Positions 43,785 through 53,894 of a stretch of DNA of 64,000 nucleotides are shown one piece after another. Under the pieces are notes generated by a model. That model was not told the DNA's origin, made no database searches, and saw only the letters and a program-made list of their open reading frames with translations. The stretch lies in the NCBI GenBank assembly GCA_025360125.1, contig JANYCU010000035.1, positions 62,001 through 126,000 on the forward strand, given 5' to 3'. A program made the translations under genes and the position numbers. The DNA is from Armatimonadota bacterium. Lineage in GTDB: Bacteria; Armatimonadota; Fimbriimonadia; Fimbriimonadales; Fimbriimonadaceae. Position 1 is the stretch's first letter; the number at the start of each line of letters is the position of its first letter.

Positions 43785-43812
43785 TATCGACCCGTCGCTC
43801 TTGCCTTTTGGA
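43785..43812 (-). promoter_or_regulatory. Possible sigma-28-like flagellin promoter
   Basis: On the minus strand an AAAAGG-type block is followed about 10 bases later by GGTCGATA, similar to the sigma-28 consensus GCCGATAA. The transcript would start about a dozen bases before the flagellin ATG, leaving room for GGAAGG. The rest of the 304-base gap to 44071 shows nothing clear beyond the next gene's -10. Confidence 0.35.
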
Positions 43813-44057
43813 CTCGGGCTCCTATCTGAAACCATTCCGTGGCTTCGAGACTAGGTAATCGGATCGATGAACCTCGTTCAATTACCTGTTTCCACGCCAG
43901 GTAGAAATACCATCCTAGTAAAAATACCGGGATTCGAAAAACCCTGACATTTATACTTGGGGGAAGTTGCTGGCATAGGCTCAGGCTTCTCCTTACCCAA
44001 AGTCTAGTTGCCTTGGACTTTCCCTCTTCTTTCGCTTCCCTCGCCATCCCCCTGAGA

Positions 44058-44063
44058 TACACT
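44058..44063 (+). promoter_or_regulatory. -10-like TACACT, leaderless start at GTG 44071
   Basis: TACACT, then 7 bases, then GTG. No ribosome-binding site can fit. No clear -35 is visible. Confidence 0.5.
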
Positions 44064-44070
44064 AGAATTC

Positions 44071-44958
44071 GTGACCACCCTCCTCGTGACCTGGAAAGAG
44101 CCAGGTCAAGTCGGCATTGAAGCCGCATGGAATGCCCGAAAGAACGGCGCTGATCTCGTCACCATGATCGAAAAAGGCCTCGCGGCCTGCGAAATGGACC
44201 CCAGCCTGATGGCCATTGGCCTTGGCTCTCTTCCCAACTCCGACGGAGATCTCGAACTAGACGCTGCGATCATGGATGGCCGAGACCTCAATTGTGGAGC
44301 TGTGTGCTCGGTTCGAGGAATTGCCCCAGTTATCTCTGTTGCCCGCATGGTGATGGAGAAAACCCCGCACGTTATGCTAGCAGGAGATCAGGCCCGGAGG
44401 TTCGCGATTGAGAACGGCGTCGTTCCGATCAACCTCATGACTCCTGAATGCATTGCCAAATACGATGAATGGAAGCGAGGCGAGGATGAAAAATTCTTTG
44501 TTCACACCATGAATGAATCGCACGACACGGTTACCATGGTCGGGCTCGAAACTGGGCCAGACGGCAAACCTCACCTGGTCGCAGCATCCGCGACGAGCGG
44601 CCTTGCTTGGAAAATGCCCGGCCGAGTCGGAGACTCACCAATTGTTGGGGCGGGCATCTATGCCGACGATGAAATCGGGGCTGCCGGAGCAACGGGTCTT
44701 GGCGAAGAACTGTGGAAAGCGTGCGCATCTTATCGATCTGTGCGGAACATGGAGGCGGGAATGACCGCCCAAGAAGCATGCGAAGAAACAGTTCGCCATA
44801 TGATGCGTCGCCAAACTAACTCAACCGACCTCCCATGCGTTGTCATGGCTCTTCGAAAGGACGGGGATATCGGTGCCGCAACCACAAAAGGCGAATTTCC
44901 TTTTTGGATTTGCCGAGATGGTGATATAGAATTCAGAGAACATCTTGCTCTGACATAA
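44071..44958 (+). CDS. N4-(beta-N-acetylglucosaminyl)-L-asparaginase / type-2 asparaginase (Ntn hydrolase)
   Basis: A 295-residue Ntn-hydrolase precursor. The family cleaves itself before a threonine that becomes the nucleophile; here this is Thr153 in SHDTVTMVGLE. Other motifs are AAWNARKNGAD at the N-terminus, GLGSLPNSDG, LDAAIMDG, GAVCSVRGIAPVISVARMVMEKTPHVMLAG, and after the cleavage site VGDSPIVGAGIYADDEIGAAGATGLGE. It has no signal peptide, so a cytoplasmic aspartylglucosaminidase or isoaspartyl peptidase role is likely. selB starts 1 base after its stop, an unusual pairing in one transcript. Confidence 0.9.
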   Translation: MTTLLVTWKEPGQVGIEAAWNARKNGADLVTMIEKGLAACEMDPSLMAIGLGSLPNSDGDLELDAAIMDGRDLNCGAVCSVRGIAPVISVARMVMEKTPHVMLAGDQARRFAIENGVVPINLMTPECIAKYDEWKRGEDEKFFVHTMNESHDTVTMVGLETGPDGKPHLVAASATSGLAWKMPGRVGDSPIVGAGIYADDEIGAAGATGLGEELWKACASYRSVRNMEAGMTAQEACEETVRHMMRRQTNSTDLPCVVMALRKDGDIGAATTKGEFPFWICRDGDIEFREHLALT

Positions 44959-44959
44959 A

Positions 44960-46804
44960 ATGGCCATACTCATCGGAACTGCAGGACACGTCGATCACGG
45001 AAAGACTTCGCTGATTCGCGCTCTAACGGGAGTCGATACTGATCGCCTACCTGAAGAAAAGAAACGAGGCATGACAATTGATGTTGGATATGCTTTCGTC
45101 TCCTTACCAAAATCAGGTCGGGTTTCTATCGTCGATGTTCCTGGTCACGAGCGATTCTTAACCAACATGCTTGTTGGAGCTATGGGTGTTGACGTCGCAA
45201 TCCTCTGTATTGCAAGCGACGAGGGCGTCAAACCCCAAACCGTCGAGCACCTCGAAATTCTCGAAATGCTGCCCACGAGTACTCTCATTGTCGCGCTCAC
45301 GAAGTCCGATTTGGTCGATGCCGAACTCCTTGAATTGCAAAAGCAAGAAGTTGAAACTTGGCTCGGGAAAAGCCGATTTCGCAAATCGCTCGTTATACCT
45401 GTCTCGGCAGAAACCGGAGCAGGGATGTCAGACCTAATTGTGGCACTCGATAATACGGTTCAAGAATTTGTGCCTCCACCCGACCCCAATCCACTCTGGT
45501 ATATGCCAATTGATCGGGCATTTGTCCTGCAGGGTCTTGGGTCAGTCGTGACTGGCTACATTGCTCGTGGTAGTGTAAGCGCTCCAACCGATGCAGTTCT
45601 CATGCCCGGCAACAAAAGAGTCCGGATCCGAACGATTCAAGTTCATGATTCGGCTGTTGAGTCAAGCGAGCGCGGGAACCGTACCGCGTTTAATATCACA
45701 GGAATCGATGCTGAAGAAGTTCGTCGAGGAATGATTATTGGAGCCGCAAATGCAGTGGTGGAAACCAACATCGTCGATCTCAAGATCAATTGGATCGTTG
45801 AACCTAATCATGGAATGGAAGTCCGCATCGCGATCGGCTCTGAAGACGCATTCGGCAAGCTCTTCTTGAACGATACCGATACTTCAATGGCCCAAGTTCG
45901 ATTCACCAACAGTTGTGCCGCGACCAAGGGACAACCCGTCATCGTCCGACGACACAGTCCGGCAACGCTTCTCGGAGGCGGCACCGTCATTACTCCAAGT
46001 GCTCAAATTCGCCGAAAAAGCGATACGATTCGTTATGTTGATCTAACTAACGTCGAGGAAGGCATCATTGCGGCCATTCACGAAGATCCTAACGGAGTCG
46101 CAACTCAAGAAATTTGTCGTCTCATGGGTGTCAGCCAACAACAGCTTGGCGACCATTTTGAACGACTCATCAAAGAGCGCAGGATCATGGGCTTCGCTGG
46201 AATTTGGTATCAGCCTCAAGTGTTTTTGGCGCAGGCGAACATATTCCTGACTGCGCTGAGCGATCTGCACGATGAGTATCCGATGCTATTAGCCCATTCC
46301 CGTGAGCAAGTTTTAGTGCGAACAGGTCAAAGATGGTCAGGCAAGCCACTCGAGCGAATCCTCGCCAAACTCGCCGAACTCGGCAAGATTGATGTGATCG
46401 GCACTCGAGTCAAACGTAAAGAATTCAAAATAACCCTGAACCCGAAACAAGAATCCTTCTTGCAGCGAGTCGAAGCAGAACTCAACAAGACGCTTATCAA
46501 CGTCCCGTACGCAAGCGACCTTGCGTCCGACCTCTCCGTACCAGTTCAGGCCATTGACGAAATTTTGATCATGGCTACGAACGCGGGGCGAATCATCAAA
46601 GTCCTCGACAGCCTTTACTACACATTCGATCAACTCGAACGCATTAAAGACAATTTGCGCAATGTCTTTGGGTCAAGGCCATTTATGGCTTCCGAGGCCA
46701 AAGATGCACTAGTGACATCTCGAAAGTTCATCATCCCAGTTCTGGAATACCTGGACACAACGGGATTCACGTCCCGCATTGATGATCGCAGAGTGATTAA
46801 CTAA
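44960..46804 (+). CDS. selB: Selenocysteine-specific elongation factor
   Basis: GTPase that delivers Sec-tRNA to UGA codons marked by a SECIS element. The 614-residue protein has GTAGHVDHGKTSLIRAL (G1), GMTIDVGY (G2), DVPGHERF (G3) and TKSD (G4), followed by the EF-Tu-like beta domains. The C-terminal half contains winged-helix repeats that bind SECIS (about residues 370-614). The start ATG is 1 base after the asparaginase stop. selA, selC and selD and any obvious selenoprotein are not in this window. Its stop codon overlaps that of the convergent gene at 46801. Confidence 0.93.
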   Translation: MAILIGTAGHVDHGKTSLIRALTGVDTDRLPEEKKRGMTIDVGYAFVSLPKSGRVSIVDVPGHERFLTNMLVGAMGVDVAILCIASDEGVKPQTVEHLEILEMLPTSTLIVALTKSDLVDAELLELQKQEVETWLGKSRFRKSLVIPVSAETGAGMSDLIVALDNTVQEFVPPPDPNPLWYMPIDRAFVLQGLGSVVTGYIARGSVSAPTDAVLMPGNKRVRIRTIQVHDSAVESSERGNRTAFNITGIDAEEVRRGMIIGAANAVVETNIVDLKINWIVEPNHGMEVRIAIGSEDAFGKLFLNDTDTSMAQVRFTNSCAATKGQPVIVRRHSPATLLGGGTVITPSAQIRRKSDTIRYVDLTNVEEGIIAAIHEDPNGVATQEICRLMGVSQQQLGDHFERLIKERRIMGFAGIWYQPQVFLAQANIFLTALSDLHDEYPMLLAHSREQVLVRTGQRWSGKPLERILAKLAELGKIDVIGTRVKRKEFKITLNPKQESFLQRVEAELNKTLINVPYASDLASDLSVPVQAIDEILIMATNAGRIIKVLDSLYYTFDQLERIKDNLRNVFGSRPFMASEAKDALVTSRKFIIPVLEYLDTTGFTSRIDDRRVIN

Positions 46805-47382
46805 ACCCGAATTCGCTCGTTTCGAATCACGCCGACGCCGACTGGACCAACTTCCTGCGTCGTCAGTTCACTTCGACTCGCCTTGACGTGACCAGAAACT
46901 TTGTCGATCGTCGCTTCCAACTTCGAAAGCACATCGAGCGCGTACTGATCAGCGCCCCGCCGGGTTTGGGCGGCTTCCCGCTCAGCCGAGTTTCGAATCT
47001 CTTCGGCTTGGGCCTTGCTCAATTTCAAAACTTCGCTTTGGGCAATCAGATGCTCTTGCTGCTCCTTGGCAGTTGCGATGATCGAGAGAGCGTGCTCTTC
47101 TGCCTGCTGCAACAATCGCTTGCCTTCTTCTTGAGCCTTCTGGAGAGCTATTTCTGCGTCGACGCTGGATTGCTCTTTGATCTTCTCAGATTCTTTAATA
47201 TTGAAAGAAGCGTTTTTCAGTTCTGATGGCAAAGAATTCTTGATCTTTGTAAGAACCAATCCGATCTCTTGCTTGTCAAGACCATAGGAGAACCGACCGA
47301 TCAAAGTTCGGGGATCTTCAATTGCAAGGAGCTGCAACTCCTCAAGTAAAGCAAAGACATCTTCCATAGGCGTACCAGACAT
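46801..47382 (-). CDS. Coiled-coil protein, DivIVA/V-ATPase subunit-like, unknown
   Basis: 193 residues starting MSGTPMEDVFALLEEL. An N-terminal globular part (about 1-70) is followed by a long charged coiled coil (about 75-165) rich in Ala/Gln/Glu, like DivIVA/SepIVA or the stalk subunits of rotary ATPases. ATG 47382 is chosen over upstream starts because CAGAAT on the minus strand lies 7 bases before it. It is convergent with selB, with overlapping stop codons. A scaffold or division-site role is a guess. Confidence 0.7.
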   Translation of the reverse strand: MSGTPMEDVFALLEELQLLAIEDPRTLIGRFSYGLDKQEIGLVLTKIKNSLPSELKNASFNIKESEKIKEQSSVDAEIALQKAQEEGKRLLQQAEEHALSIIATAKEQQEHLIAQSEVLKLSKAQAEEIRNSAEREAAQTRRGADQYALDVLSKLEATIDKVSGHVKASRSELTTQEVGPVGVGVIRNERIRV

Positions 47383-47389
47383 TTTACAC

Positions 47390-47395
47390 ATTCTG
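47390..47395 (-). promoter_or_regulatory. -10-like CAGAAT, leaderless start at 47382
   Basis: CAGAAT on the minus strand ends 7 bases before the ATG of the coiled-coil gene, the same geometry as other leaderless genes here. Confidence 0.4.
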
Positions 47396-47438
47396 CGAAA
47401 AATCGGTTCCACATTGTGGAAAACAAGCAAAACATCTC

Positions 47439-47467
47439 TTGAACAAGTAGACATATTTCTGTATAAT
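47439..47467 (+). promoter_or_regulatory. Consensus promoter TTGAAC-N17-TATAAT
   Basis: TTGAAC (47439-47444), 17 bases, TATAAT (47462-47467), then 9 bases to the ATG at 47477. It is the closest to consensus in the window and gives a transcript with almost no leader. Confidence 0.75.
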
Positions 47468-47476
47468 GGTTTTCCT

Positions 47477-47854
47477 ATGAAACTGAAATGGGACTACATC
47501 GGCGTTGTCTCCGCCGACATCGCTCGATCGGTCGACTTCTATCGCTTGTTGGGGATACCGCTGCCCGACGCCGTCGACGACCATGTCGAAGTCGAACTTG
47601 AAAATGGGATGCGATTCGCCCTCGATTCTTTGGATCTGATGAAAAGCCTCGGCCATTGGGAAGAGCCTGCTGGTCACCGAATGGGAATGGCGTTTAACGC
47701 GGGATCACCTGGCGGGGTCAATGAGGCATTTCAAGCCATAGTGGATGCAGGCTTCGAAAGCATGACTGAACCATTCGACGCATTCTGGGGCCAACGGTAT
47801 GCCCAAGTCAAAGATCCGGACGGTAATCCGGTGGACATCTACGCGGCACTGTAG
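47477..47854 (+). CDS. VOC (glyoxalase/bleomycin-resistance) superfamily protein
   Basis: 125 residues, a single glyoxalase-fold unit. WDYIGVVSADIARSVDFYRLLG opens the fold, and FWGQRYAQVKDPDGNPVDIYAAL closes it with the typical DPDGN-x-x-(D/E) metal-side strand. Such proteins dimerise to form a metal site; members include lyases, dioxygenases and antibiotic-binding proteins, so no substrate can be named. ATG 47477 fits the promoter just upstream. It is a single-gene unit, followed by repeat-containing intergenic sequence. Confidence 0.85.
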   Translation: MKLKWDYIGVVSADIARSVDFYRLLGIPLPDAVDDHVEVELENGMRFALDSLDLMKSLGHWEEPAGHRMGMAFNAGSPGGVNEAFQAIVDAGFESMTEPFDAFWGQRYAQVKDPDGNPVDIYAAL

Positions 47855-47869
47855 AAGGAACAAAGTTCC

Positions 47870-48061
47870 CTAGCAGCTTGATTGAGTGACTCTGCCCTGA
47901 GGGGCAATTCAAGTTAGCCCAGTGCGAAGCGCTGGGTAATAGTGTCATTTCTTTGCGAGCTGAAGGTTCGCTTTAATCCAGAGGGGCAAAGCTACTCCCT
48001 ACGGATCGATTGGATTTTCATTCTTTCTTGCTAACAGCTGAAGGCTTCCCTGCTAACAGCT
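47870..48061. repeat. Intergenic hairpins and GCTAACAGCT repeats
   Basis: The gap between the VOC gene and sdhC holds a strong hairpin CCCAGTGC (47918-47925) / GCGCTGGG (47929-47936), with one G-T pair. GCTAACAGCT occurs at 48030-48039 and 48052-48061, and CTAGCAGCTT at 47870-47879. Similar words occur at 32451-32474. They look like a small repeat family at gene ends. Confidence 0.5.
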
Positions 48062-48063
48062 AA

Positions 48064-48780
48064 CTATCGCGTCAGTCCAACATTCGTATTCGGAGCTTGC
48101 TCAGTAGAAACCGGAGCGACTGGCGTACCTAGCGGCTTGTGCATAAAGAAGCCCGCAAGTGCGACCCAACCCATCAACGTGACGGCAATGAACACAACCC
48201 CCGAAATCTTCTGGATCCGTTGCTGAGCCGCTTCGGTGACCGTGATGCCCCAGCGGATGCAGAAATTCCAAAGTCCGTAGCCAAGGTGGTACGAAGCAGA
48301 AAGAATTCCAACCATATAAATCAACAGCAGCAGCGGATTGTGTAGCTTTGCCGCCCAAGCATCGTACTTAATGATCTCGGCGTTACCGGACGCATATTTC
48401 AAGACCGTCGTTGATATGACGTGGTAAATCAAGAAGAAGAAAATTGCCACGCCACTCGCGCGCTGGAGGAAAAACATCCGGTTCTCCGACCACTTGTATT
48501 TGGTCGTGAAGTAGTTATTTTTTGCTCGATTAATGATGAGGAGTCCATAAGCGGCATGAAAAGCCAACGGAACCCAAATCATCGCAATCTCCATCGCCAG
48601 CAAGAAGTGCTTGGGCATTCCCTCAAAGAACTCAATGACCGAGTTAAATTTCTCTGGGCTGGCAATCGAGAAAGTATTGAGTGCCAAATGCTGCACCATA
48701 TAGTAGCCAACTGGCAAAACACCCGTTATCGAGTGAATGCGGTGCATTACATAGTCTTCACGAGAGATCGTCAGTGCCAT
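48064..48780 (-). CDS. sdhC: Succinate dehydrogenase cytochrome b558-type subunit
   Basis: Membrane anchor carrying haem for complex II. The 238-residue protein is of the B. subtilis type, with five helices and several helix histidines (MHRIHSITG, YYMVQHLALN, AFHAAYGLL, LIYHVIST, ASYHLGYGLW) suited to bind two haems and use menaquinone. A C-terminal extension rich in Pro/Val is less usual. sdhA and sdhB do not follow; the gene ends in repeat-bearing sequence, so the catalytic subunits are encoded elsewhere. It is divergent from eno, with 43 bases between starts. Confidence 0.87.
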   Translation of the reverse strand: MALTISREDYVMHRIHSITGVLPVGYYMVQHLALNTFSIASPEKFNSVIEFFEGMPKHFLLAMEIAMIWVPLAFHAAYGLLIINRAKNNYFTTKYKWSENRMFFLQRASGVAIFFFLIYHVISTTVLKYASGNAEIIKYDAWAAKLHNPLLLLIYMVGILSASYHLGYGLWNFCIRWGITVTEAAQQRIQKISGVVFIAVTLMGWVALAGFFMHKPLGTPVAPVSTEQAPNTNVGLTR

Positions 48781-48820
48781 TTCTTACCGCGAAGGTTACC
48801 CGTCTAGCGGTAATCTTTAG

Positions 48821-50113
<1,293 letters not shown>

Positions 50114-50129
50114 TCCCCTATTCGTAGGG

Positions 50130-50155
50130 CCAGGGACAGTTAATCTTTTCCCTGG
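50130..50155. terminator. Hairpin at the end of eno
   Basis: CCAGGGA (50130-50136) pairs with TCCCTGG (50149-50155), 16 bases after the eno stop. It overlaps the last codons of the convergent gene, so it may serve both. No strong T-run follows. Confidence 0.45.
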
Positions 50156-51171
50156 TCGGCGTACATGAAGTAGCTCTTTCCTGGGCCTGTCGCCTTCAAA
50201 TAAATATCCATTCCTGGCTTCGTGAGTCTGGCGTTGATGTCACCGACCGAGATGATCCCGGCGAACGGAAGTAGCGCGGTATTGTCTTGTGCGTTCGGCA
50301 CCGGAATCAGAACCGAATTCGTGCCAGCCAACTGGCTCTGCGCGTCGAAGATCCGCTTAATCGGCAGAAAAACATCTGGGTAATTCGTTCGCTGCTCGGG
50401 TGCGACAGGGATGAATGGTCCGGCAATCCCGGTCATCGAGAACGGAATCTGATTCACCGAACCATGGCAATCCATGATTCGGCCGTCGACATACTCGTGC
50501 GGATCGCCCGATACTCCCCGAATCGGCTTTGTCTTCGCATCATCCTTTCGCTCTCCCCAATGCTGGAGTCCGCGGTTGCCCAGAAGCTGCGTCGCGTCGC
50601 CGATCCATGTCGGAATGATTGGCTGGCCTCTCATCGTGAGCAATTCGAAATGTCCAGCTGCGTAAGCTCGTGATTCGGTCAATGCGTTAAGGGCGGTAAA
50701 GTACCCTGGCCCGCTATCCGATCCTCCATCAAGTGCCATCATGACTCCGGTCACGACGCTATCTCGCATCTTGAACATCAACATGGCCCGAATTGGCTTC
50801 CATGGCGCCCATCCACTTCCGATTCCGGTGCTGCGTACAATCGACACACCGTCGCCGCCACTGACCGTGAACGGCATCACAAACTTACATTCCCCAATTT
50901 GAGCCAACATCCGCTGGGCTCCAGTGATATCAGGCTCCGTAACCGGAATCATTTTCCGACCGGTCAACTGCTCAACGTCGGCGGACTTCTCTCCGACCAT
51001 GCCCGGCAAAGCCGAGACTAGCGAGTCGAAATTTACAGACCCGTCCGCCATCATCTTTGGCGGGTTGTGCTTGATGTTTGACCGAGTCGTGTTGATCGAC
51101 GCTGACTGAGCGCATGCCAAGCCAGCTACTGCAAAGGCACCTAGCGAAAGAAGAGTAAGTTTTGTTTTCAT
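50140..51171 (-). CDS. Unknown secreted protein
   Basis: 343 residues starting MKTKLTLLSLGAFAVAGLACAQ, a clear signal peptide cleaved after AQ, so exported. I recognise no family. A central Gly/Ser-rich region (GGSDSGPGYFTALNAL) and conserved-looking Trp/Pro stretches are visible. ATG 51171 is chosen for the signal peptide; an upstream in-frame start would bury it. It is convergent with eno. Confidence 0.78.
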   Translation of the reverse strand: MKTKLTLLSLGAFAVAGLACAQSASINTTRSNIKHNPPKMMADGSVNFDSLVSALPGMVGEKSADVEQLTGRKMIPVTEPDITGAQRMLAQIGECKFVMPFTVSGGDGVSIVRSTGIGSGWAPWKPIRAMLMFKMRDSVVTGVMMALDGGSDSGPGYFTALNALTESRAYAAGHFELLTMRGQPIIPTWIGDATQLLGNRGLQHWGERKDDAKTKPIRGVSGDPHEYVDGRIMDCHGSVNQIPFSMTGIAGPFIPVAPEQRTNYPDVFLPIKRIFDAQSQLAGTNSVLIPVPNAQDNTALLPFAGIISVGDINARLTKPGMDIYLKATGPGKSYFMYADQGKD

Positions 51172-51266
51172 CCCGTTTTCCCCACAATGGCAAATTTCCA
51201 CAGTTCTTCCTGTGACTGATGGAACCAACCAAAGGTTCGTCGCCTAGACCATAGGTCCCTTCAACA

Positions 51267-51767
51267 TCAATTCTGAACGTTGCTTTGATTCTTTGGCGTC
51301 AACAAGGCCTGCCACATCTTCTCTTTCTCGGTGCCACCGTACCCGGTTACCGTCGCCATTCGAATCAAGCCAAAAACGAAGAACACCGCCACAAAACCAA
51401 TAAAAAATTGATTCATCAGCTTCGAATCAATCATGAATCGCTGGCCCTTGAAATTTCCGTACAGGCTAGCTAAGCCCAAAAACGTAAAGCCTAAGTACAT
51501 CGGCACGCCAAGTGGGTGACTATGAAAGGCCGCGCCGATGTGGCCATGCAAAAAGTTCGTCCACGAAGTAGTGAGTCCGCAACCGGGGCAAGGTCGGTGA
51601 AAAAGTAAAACGCTCGGACAAGGTGGCAAACCAAGCTGCTGGTGCGTTCCGTGACCAACGCCGTCGGGATGCAAATACAACCCAATCGCCGTACAAACCG
51701 CCCAAGCCGCCGTCCACATTAGCTGGGCGCGGACTACTAACGGACGGGCGGGTTCAAAGAGTTGCAC
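51267..51767 (-). CDS. DUF2752 membrane protein
   Basis: 166 residues with about four helices. The hallmark PPCPSVLLFHRPCPGCGLTTSW (Cys-Pro and CPGC motif after the first helix) identifies DUF2752, small integral membrane proteins of unknown function with conserved cysteines. I chose GTG 51767, just past the truB stop at 51772, with a CAATAT 6 bases upstream; ATG 51719 is the alternative and would trim the first cytoplasmic segment. Frames further upstream overlap truB and are unlikely. Confidence 0.78.
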   Translation of the reverse strand: MQLFEPARPLVVRAQLMWTAAWAVCTAIGLYLHPDGVGHGTHQQLGLPPCPSVLLFHRPCPGCGLTTSWTNFLHGHIGAAFHSHPLGVPMYLGFTFLGLASLYGNFKGQRFMIDSKLMNQFFIGFVAVFFVFGLIRMATVTGYGGTEKEKMWQALLTPKNQSNVQN

Positions 51768-51771
51768 AGTT

Positions 51772-52644
51772 CTATATTGCCCCACTAAGGGCTTCAGTAG
51801 GAATAACGCATTCTGGTTGTAACACGTTGCCAAGAACTGACGCAACCGAAATAATTTCCCCGCTTGGGTCAGCCAAAGCCACAAACTCATCGGTCGCGTC
51901 GATAAGGTTCGCCACCGCACCACCATTCCGAACTCGCATCGTCTCGTGGTCCGAAAGCAATCGGATCTGCATCGGGAGAAGAGCCTTCTTGAGCGGAATC
52001 AAATCTGCTTCACTCACCTCGTCGATTGACTTTGCATTTTCAATCGAAAACGCCCCGATTCGCGTTCGAACGAGCGACTGCAAGAACGCCCCACACCCGA
52101 TTCGTTCGCCCAATTCATGGGCAATGGTTCGTACGTATGTCCCGCCTGAACATTCAATTTCTAATTCAACGGTTGCCTCGCCCATGGCCAAAACGTCCAT
52201 TCGCTCAACATGAATCGTCCGGGACTTTCGCTCAATTTCGATGCCTTGGCGGGCCAGCTTGTACAGCGGTTGACCCTGCACTTTCACTGCGCTATACATC
52301 GGCGGGATCTGTTCAATCATTCCCAGCATGGACGGAATCACATCTTCCAACTGATTCACCAGGTCATGCGGGATCGGTGCCTCACTGGTAATTTCCCCTT
52401 CTGAGTCATAGCTGTCGGTCGTAACCCCAAACCGAACGACGGCGCGATACACCTTTGGTTCTAGAGGCAAATACTGTAAGAATCGAGTCGCGGGTCCAAC
52501 CGCGACCACTAGAAGGCCCGTTGCCATTGGGTCAAGTGTCCCCGCATGGCCAATCCGCTTGGTGTTAAACTTCCGCCGCAGCTTGCCCACAACATCGTGA
52601 GACGTAAATTCGAGCGGTTTATCGATCAGGACGATGCCAAACAT
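51772..52644 (-). CDS. truB: tRNA pseudouridine(55) synthase
   Basis: Makes pseudouridine 55 in the T-loop of tRNAs. 290 residues, with the catalytic Asp38 in HAGTLDPMATGLLVV, then YRAVVRFGVTTDSYDSEGE, QIPPMYSAVKVQGQPLYKLARQG and CSGGTYVRTIAHELG. It has the C-terminal extension found in TruB-I bacteria. Its start overlaps the nrnA stop by 19 bases, the common nrnA-truB order of the nusA-infB-rbfA neighbourhood. ribF, often next, is absent. Confidence 0.96.
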   Translation of the reverse strand: MFGIVLIDKPLEFTSHDVVGKLRRKFNTKRIGHAGTLDPMATGLLVVAVGPATRFLQYLPLEPKVYRAVVRFGVTTDSYDSEGEITSEAPIPHDLVNQLEDVIPSMLGMIEQIPPMYSAVKVQGQPLYKLARQGIEIERKSRTIHVERMDVLAMGEATVELEIECSGGTYVRTIAHELGERIGCGAFLQSLVRTRIGAFSIENAKSIDEVSEADLIPLKKALLPMQIRLLSDHETMRVRNGGAVANLIDATDEFVALADPSGEIISVASVLGNVLQPECVIPTEALSGAI

Positions 52645-53606
52645 TTGCGCATCCCCTCGACCAATTGGTGTTCCGCGTCGGCCAAGCTTCCTTCAAAATT
52701 GCATCCGGCTGCGTTTTTATGTCCGCCGCCGCCAAATTCCCTCGCCACTTCGGCCACATCAAACCCGCGACGACTACGAAGCGAACATCGAATCTTGCCG
52801 GGCTTCGCTTCTCGCAGCAACGCGGCAATCTGCACCGTCTCGATGCTTAAAAGCTCGTTCACAAACCCCTCGGTGTCTTCGTCGGTGGCGTGCGCCCACT
52901 CAAAGTCCCGATGACTCAGCACGCCCCAAGCCAGCCGGTCATCCATATCGAGCTTCATCGTCTCAAGGGCATGGCCGAGTAGGCGAGCAGACGAAAGTTG
53001 GCGATTTTGGAAGATCTCCTCGGAAACTAACTCCAGATTCGCCCCTTTTTCGAGCAAAACCGCTGCGGCTGATAAGGCGCTTGACGAAGTGTTTCGGAAT
53101 CGAAATGATCCGGTATCGGTGGCAATACCTGTATATAAGCAGGTCGCCATGTCGGCGCTAATTTCTGCGTCGAGAGCCTCAAAAATTCGAGTCAAGATCA
53201 GGGCCGTTGCCGCCGCGCCAATTTCAATAATGCGCACGTCGCCCGGTGCCTCGTGGGGAACGTGGTGGTCGATTACCATTAACCGTTTGATGTTTTCAAA
53301 GTAGGGTGCGGTAGTGCCAAGTCGGTCAAATGACTCCAAATCAACAATAATCCCCAAATCGTGGTCCGCCGTTTCAGGCACCTGCCGAATTCGGTCGACG
53401 GTCGGTAGAAATCTCAAGTTCTTTGGTGCCGAGTGGTGGCACAAGACTTCGACTTTCTTGCCGATTGACTCAAGGTACAGAGCCAACCCAAGTGCAGAGC
53501 CCAAAGCATCGCCGTCTGGGTTCAAATGCGTGCCGATTAAGATTTTCGATGCTTTTCCAATCTCGGCTTGGAACGCCTCTAATAGTGTGGTGTCAATCGT
53601 CATCAC
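52626..53606 (-). CDS. nrnA: DHH-family oligoribonuclease / pAp phosphatase (NrnA type)
   Basis: A 326-residue DHH-DHHA1 phosphoesterase that degrades nanoRNAs and 3'-phosphoadenosine 5'-phosphate. Metal-binding motifs are HLNPDGDALGSALGL near the N-terminus, DLESFDRLG, the DHH-type VIDHHVPHEAPG, and GGGHKNAAGCNFEG in the DHHA1 domain. GGGAG lies upstream of ATG 53606. It is translationally coupled to truB. The family also includes c-di-AMP/pGpG hydrolases, so substrate preference is inferred from context. Confidence 0.92.
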   Translation of the reverse strand: MMTIDTTLLEAFQAEIGKASKILIGTHLNPDGDALGSALGLALYLESIGKKVEVLCHHSAPKNLRFLPTVDRIRQVPETADHDLGIIVDLESFDRLGTTAPYFENIKRLMVIDHHVPHEAPGDVRIIEIGAAATALILTRIFEALDAEISADMATCLYTGIATDTGSFRFRNTSSSALSAAAVLLEKGANLELVSEEIFQNRQLSSARLLGHALETMKLDMDDRLAWGVLSHRDFEWAHATDEDTEGFVNELLSIETVQIAALLREAKPGKIRCSLRSRRGFDVAEVAREFGGGGHKNAAGCNFEGSLADAEHQLVEGMRKCLASS

Positions 53607-53894
53607 GCGCTCCCGCTTAAGGTGTATACCCTTTTCATACTCCGATTCATTCCTCCGTACACTTCAAAAAGCTAGTTACCTCGTTGTCCCCTGCCTTCGC
53701 ATTTGCTTTCGCACTTACCCTGGCACTCGCGCTTGCCTCTTGCCCGTTACCTCTTTTGAAAGAGGTCGGTGAGCGAGTTCGATTGAATCAATCGTAACTG
53801 TAGAGCAAACCGGGAGATTGCTTTTCTTTGCCTGACAACTTTTTTGGAATCACGGAAATGAAGCTTGCCAAAAATTAGACTCCCAGTTCCGATC

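Noticed and set aside
46801-47454. Longer form of the coiled-coil protein starting at 47454
   Set aside because: It would run over the promoter of the divergent VOC gene, and a -10 lies exactly 7 bases before ATG 47382.
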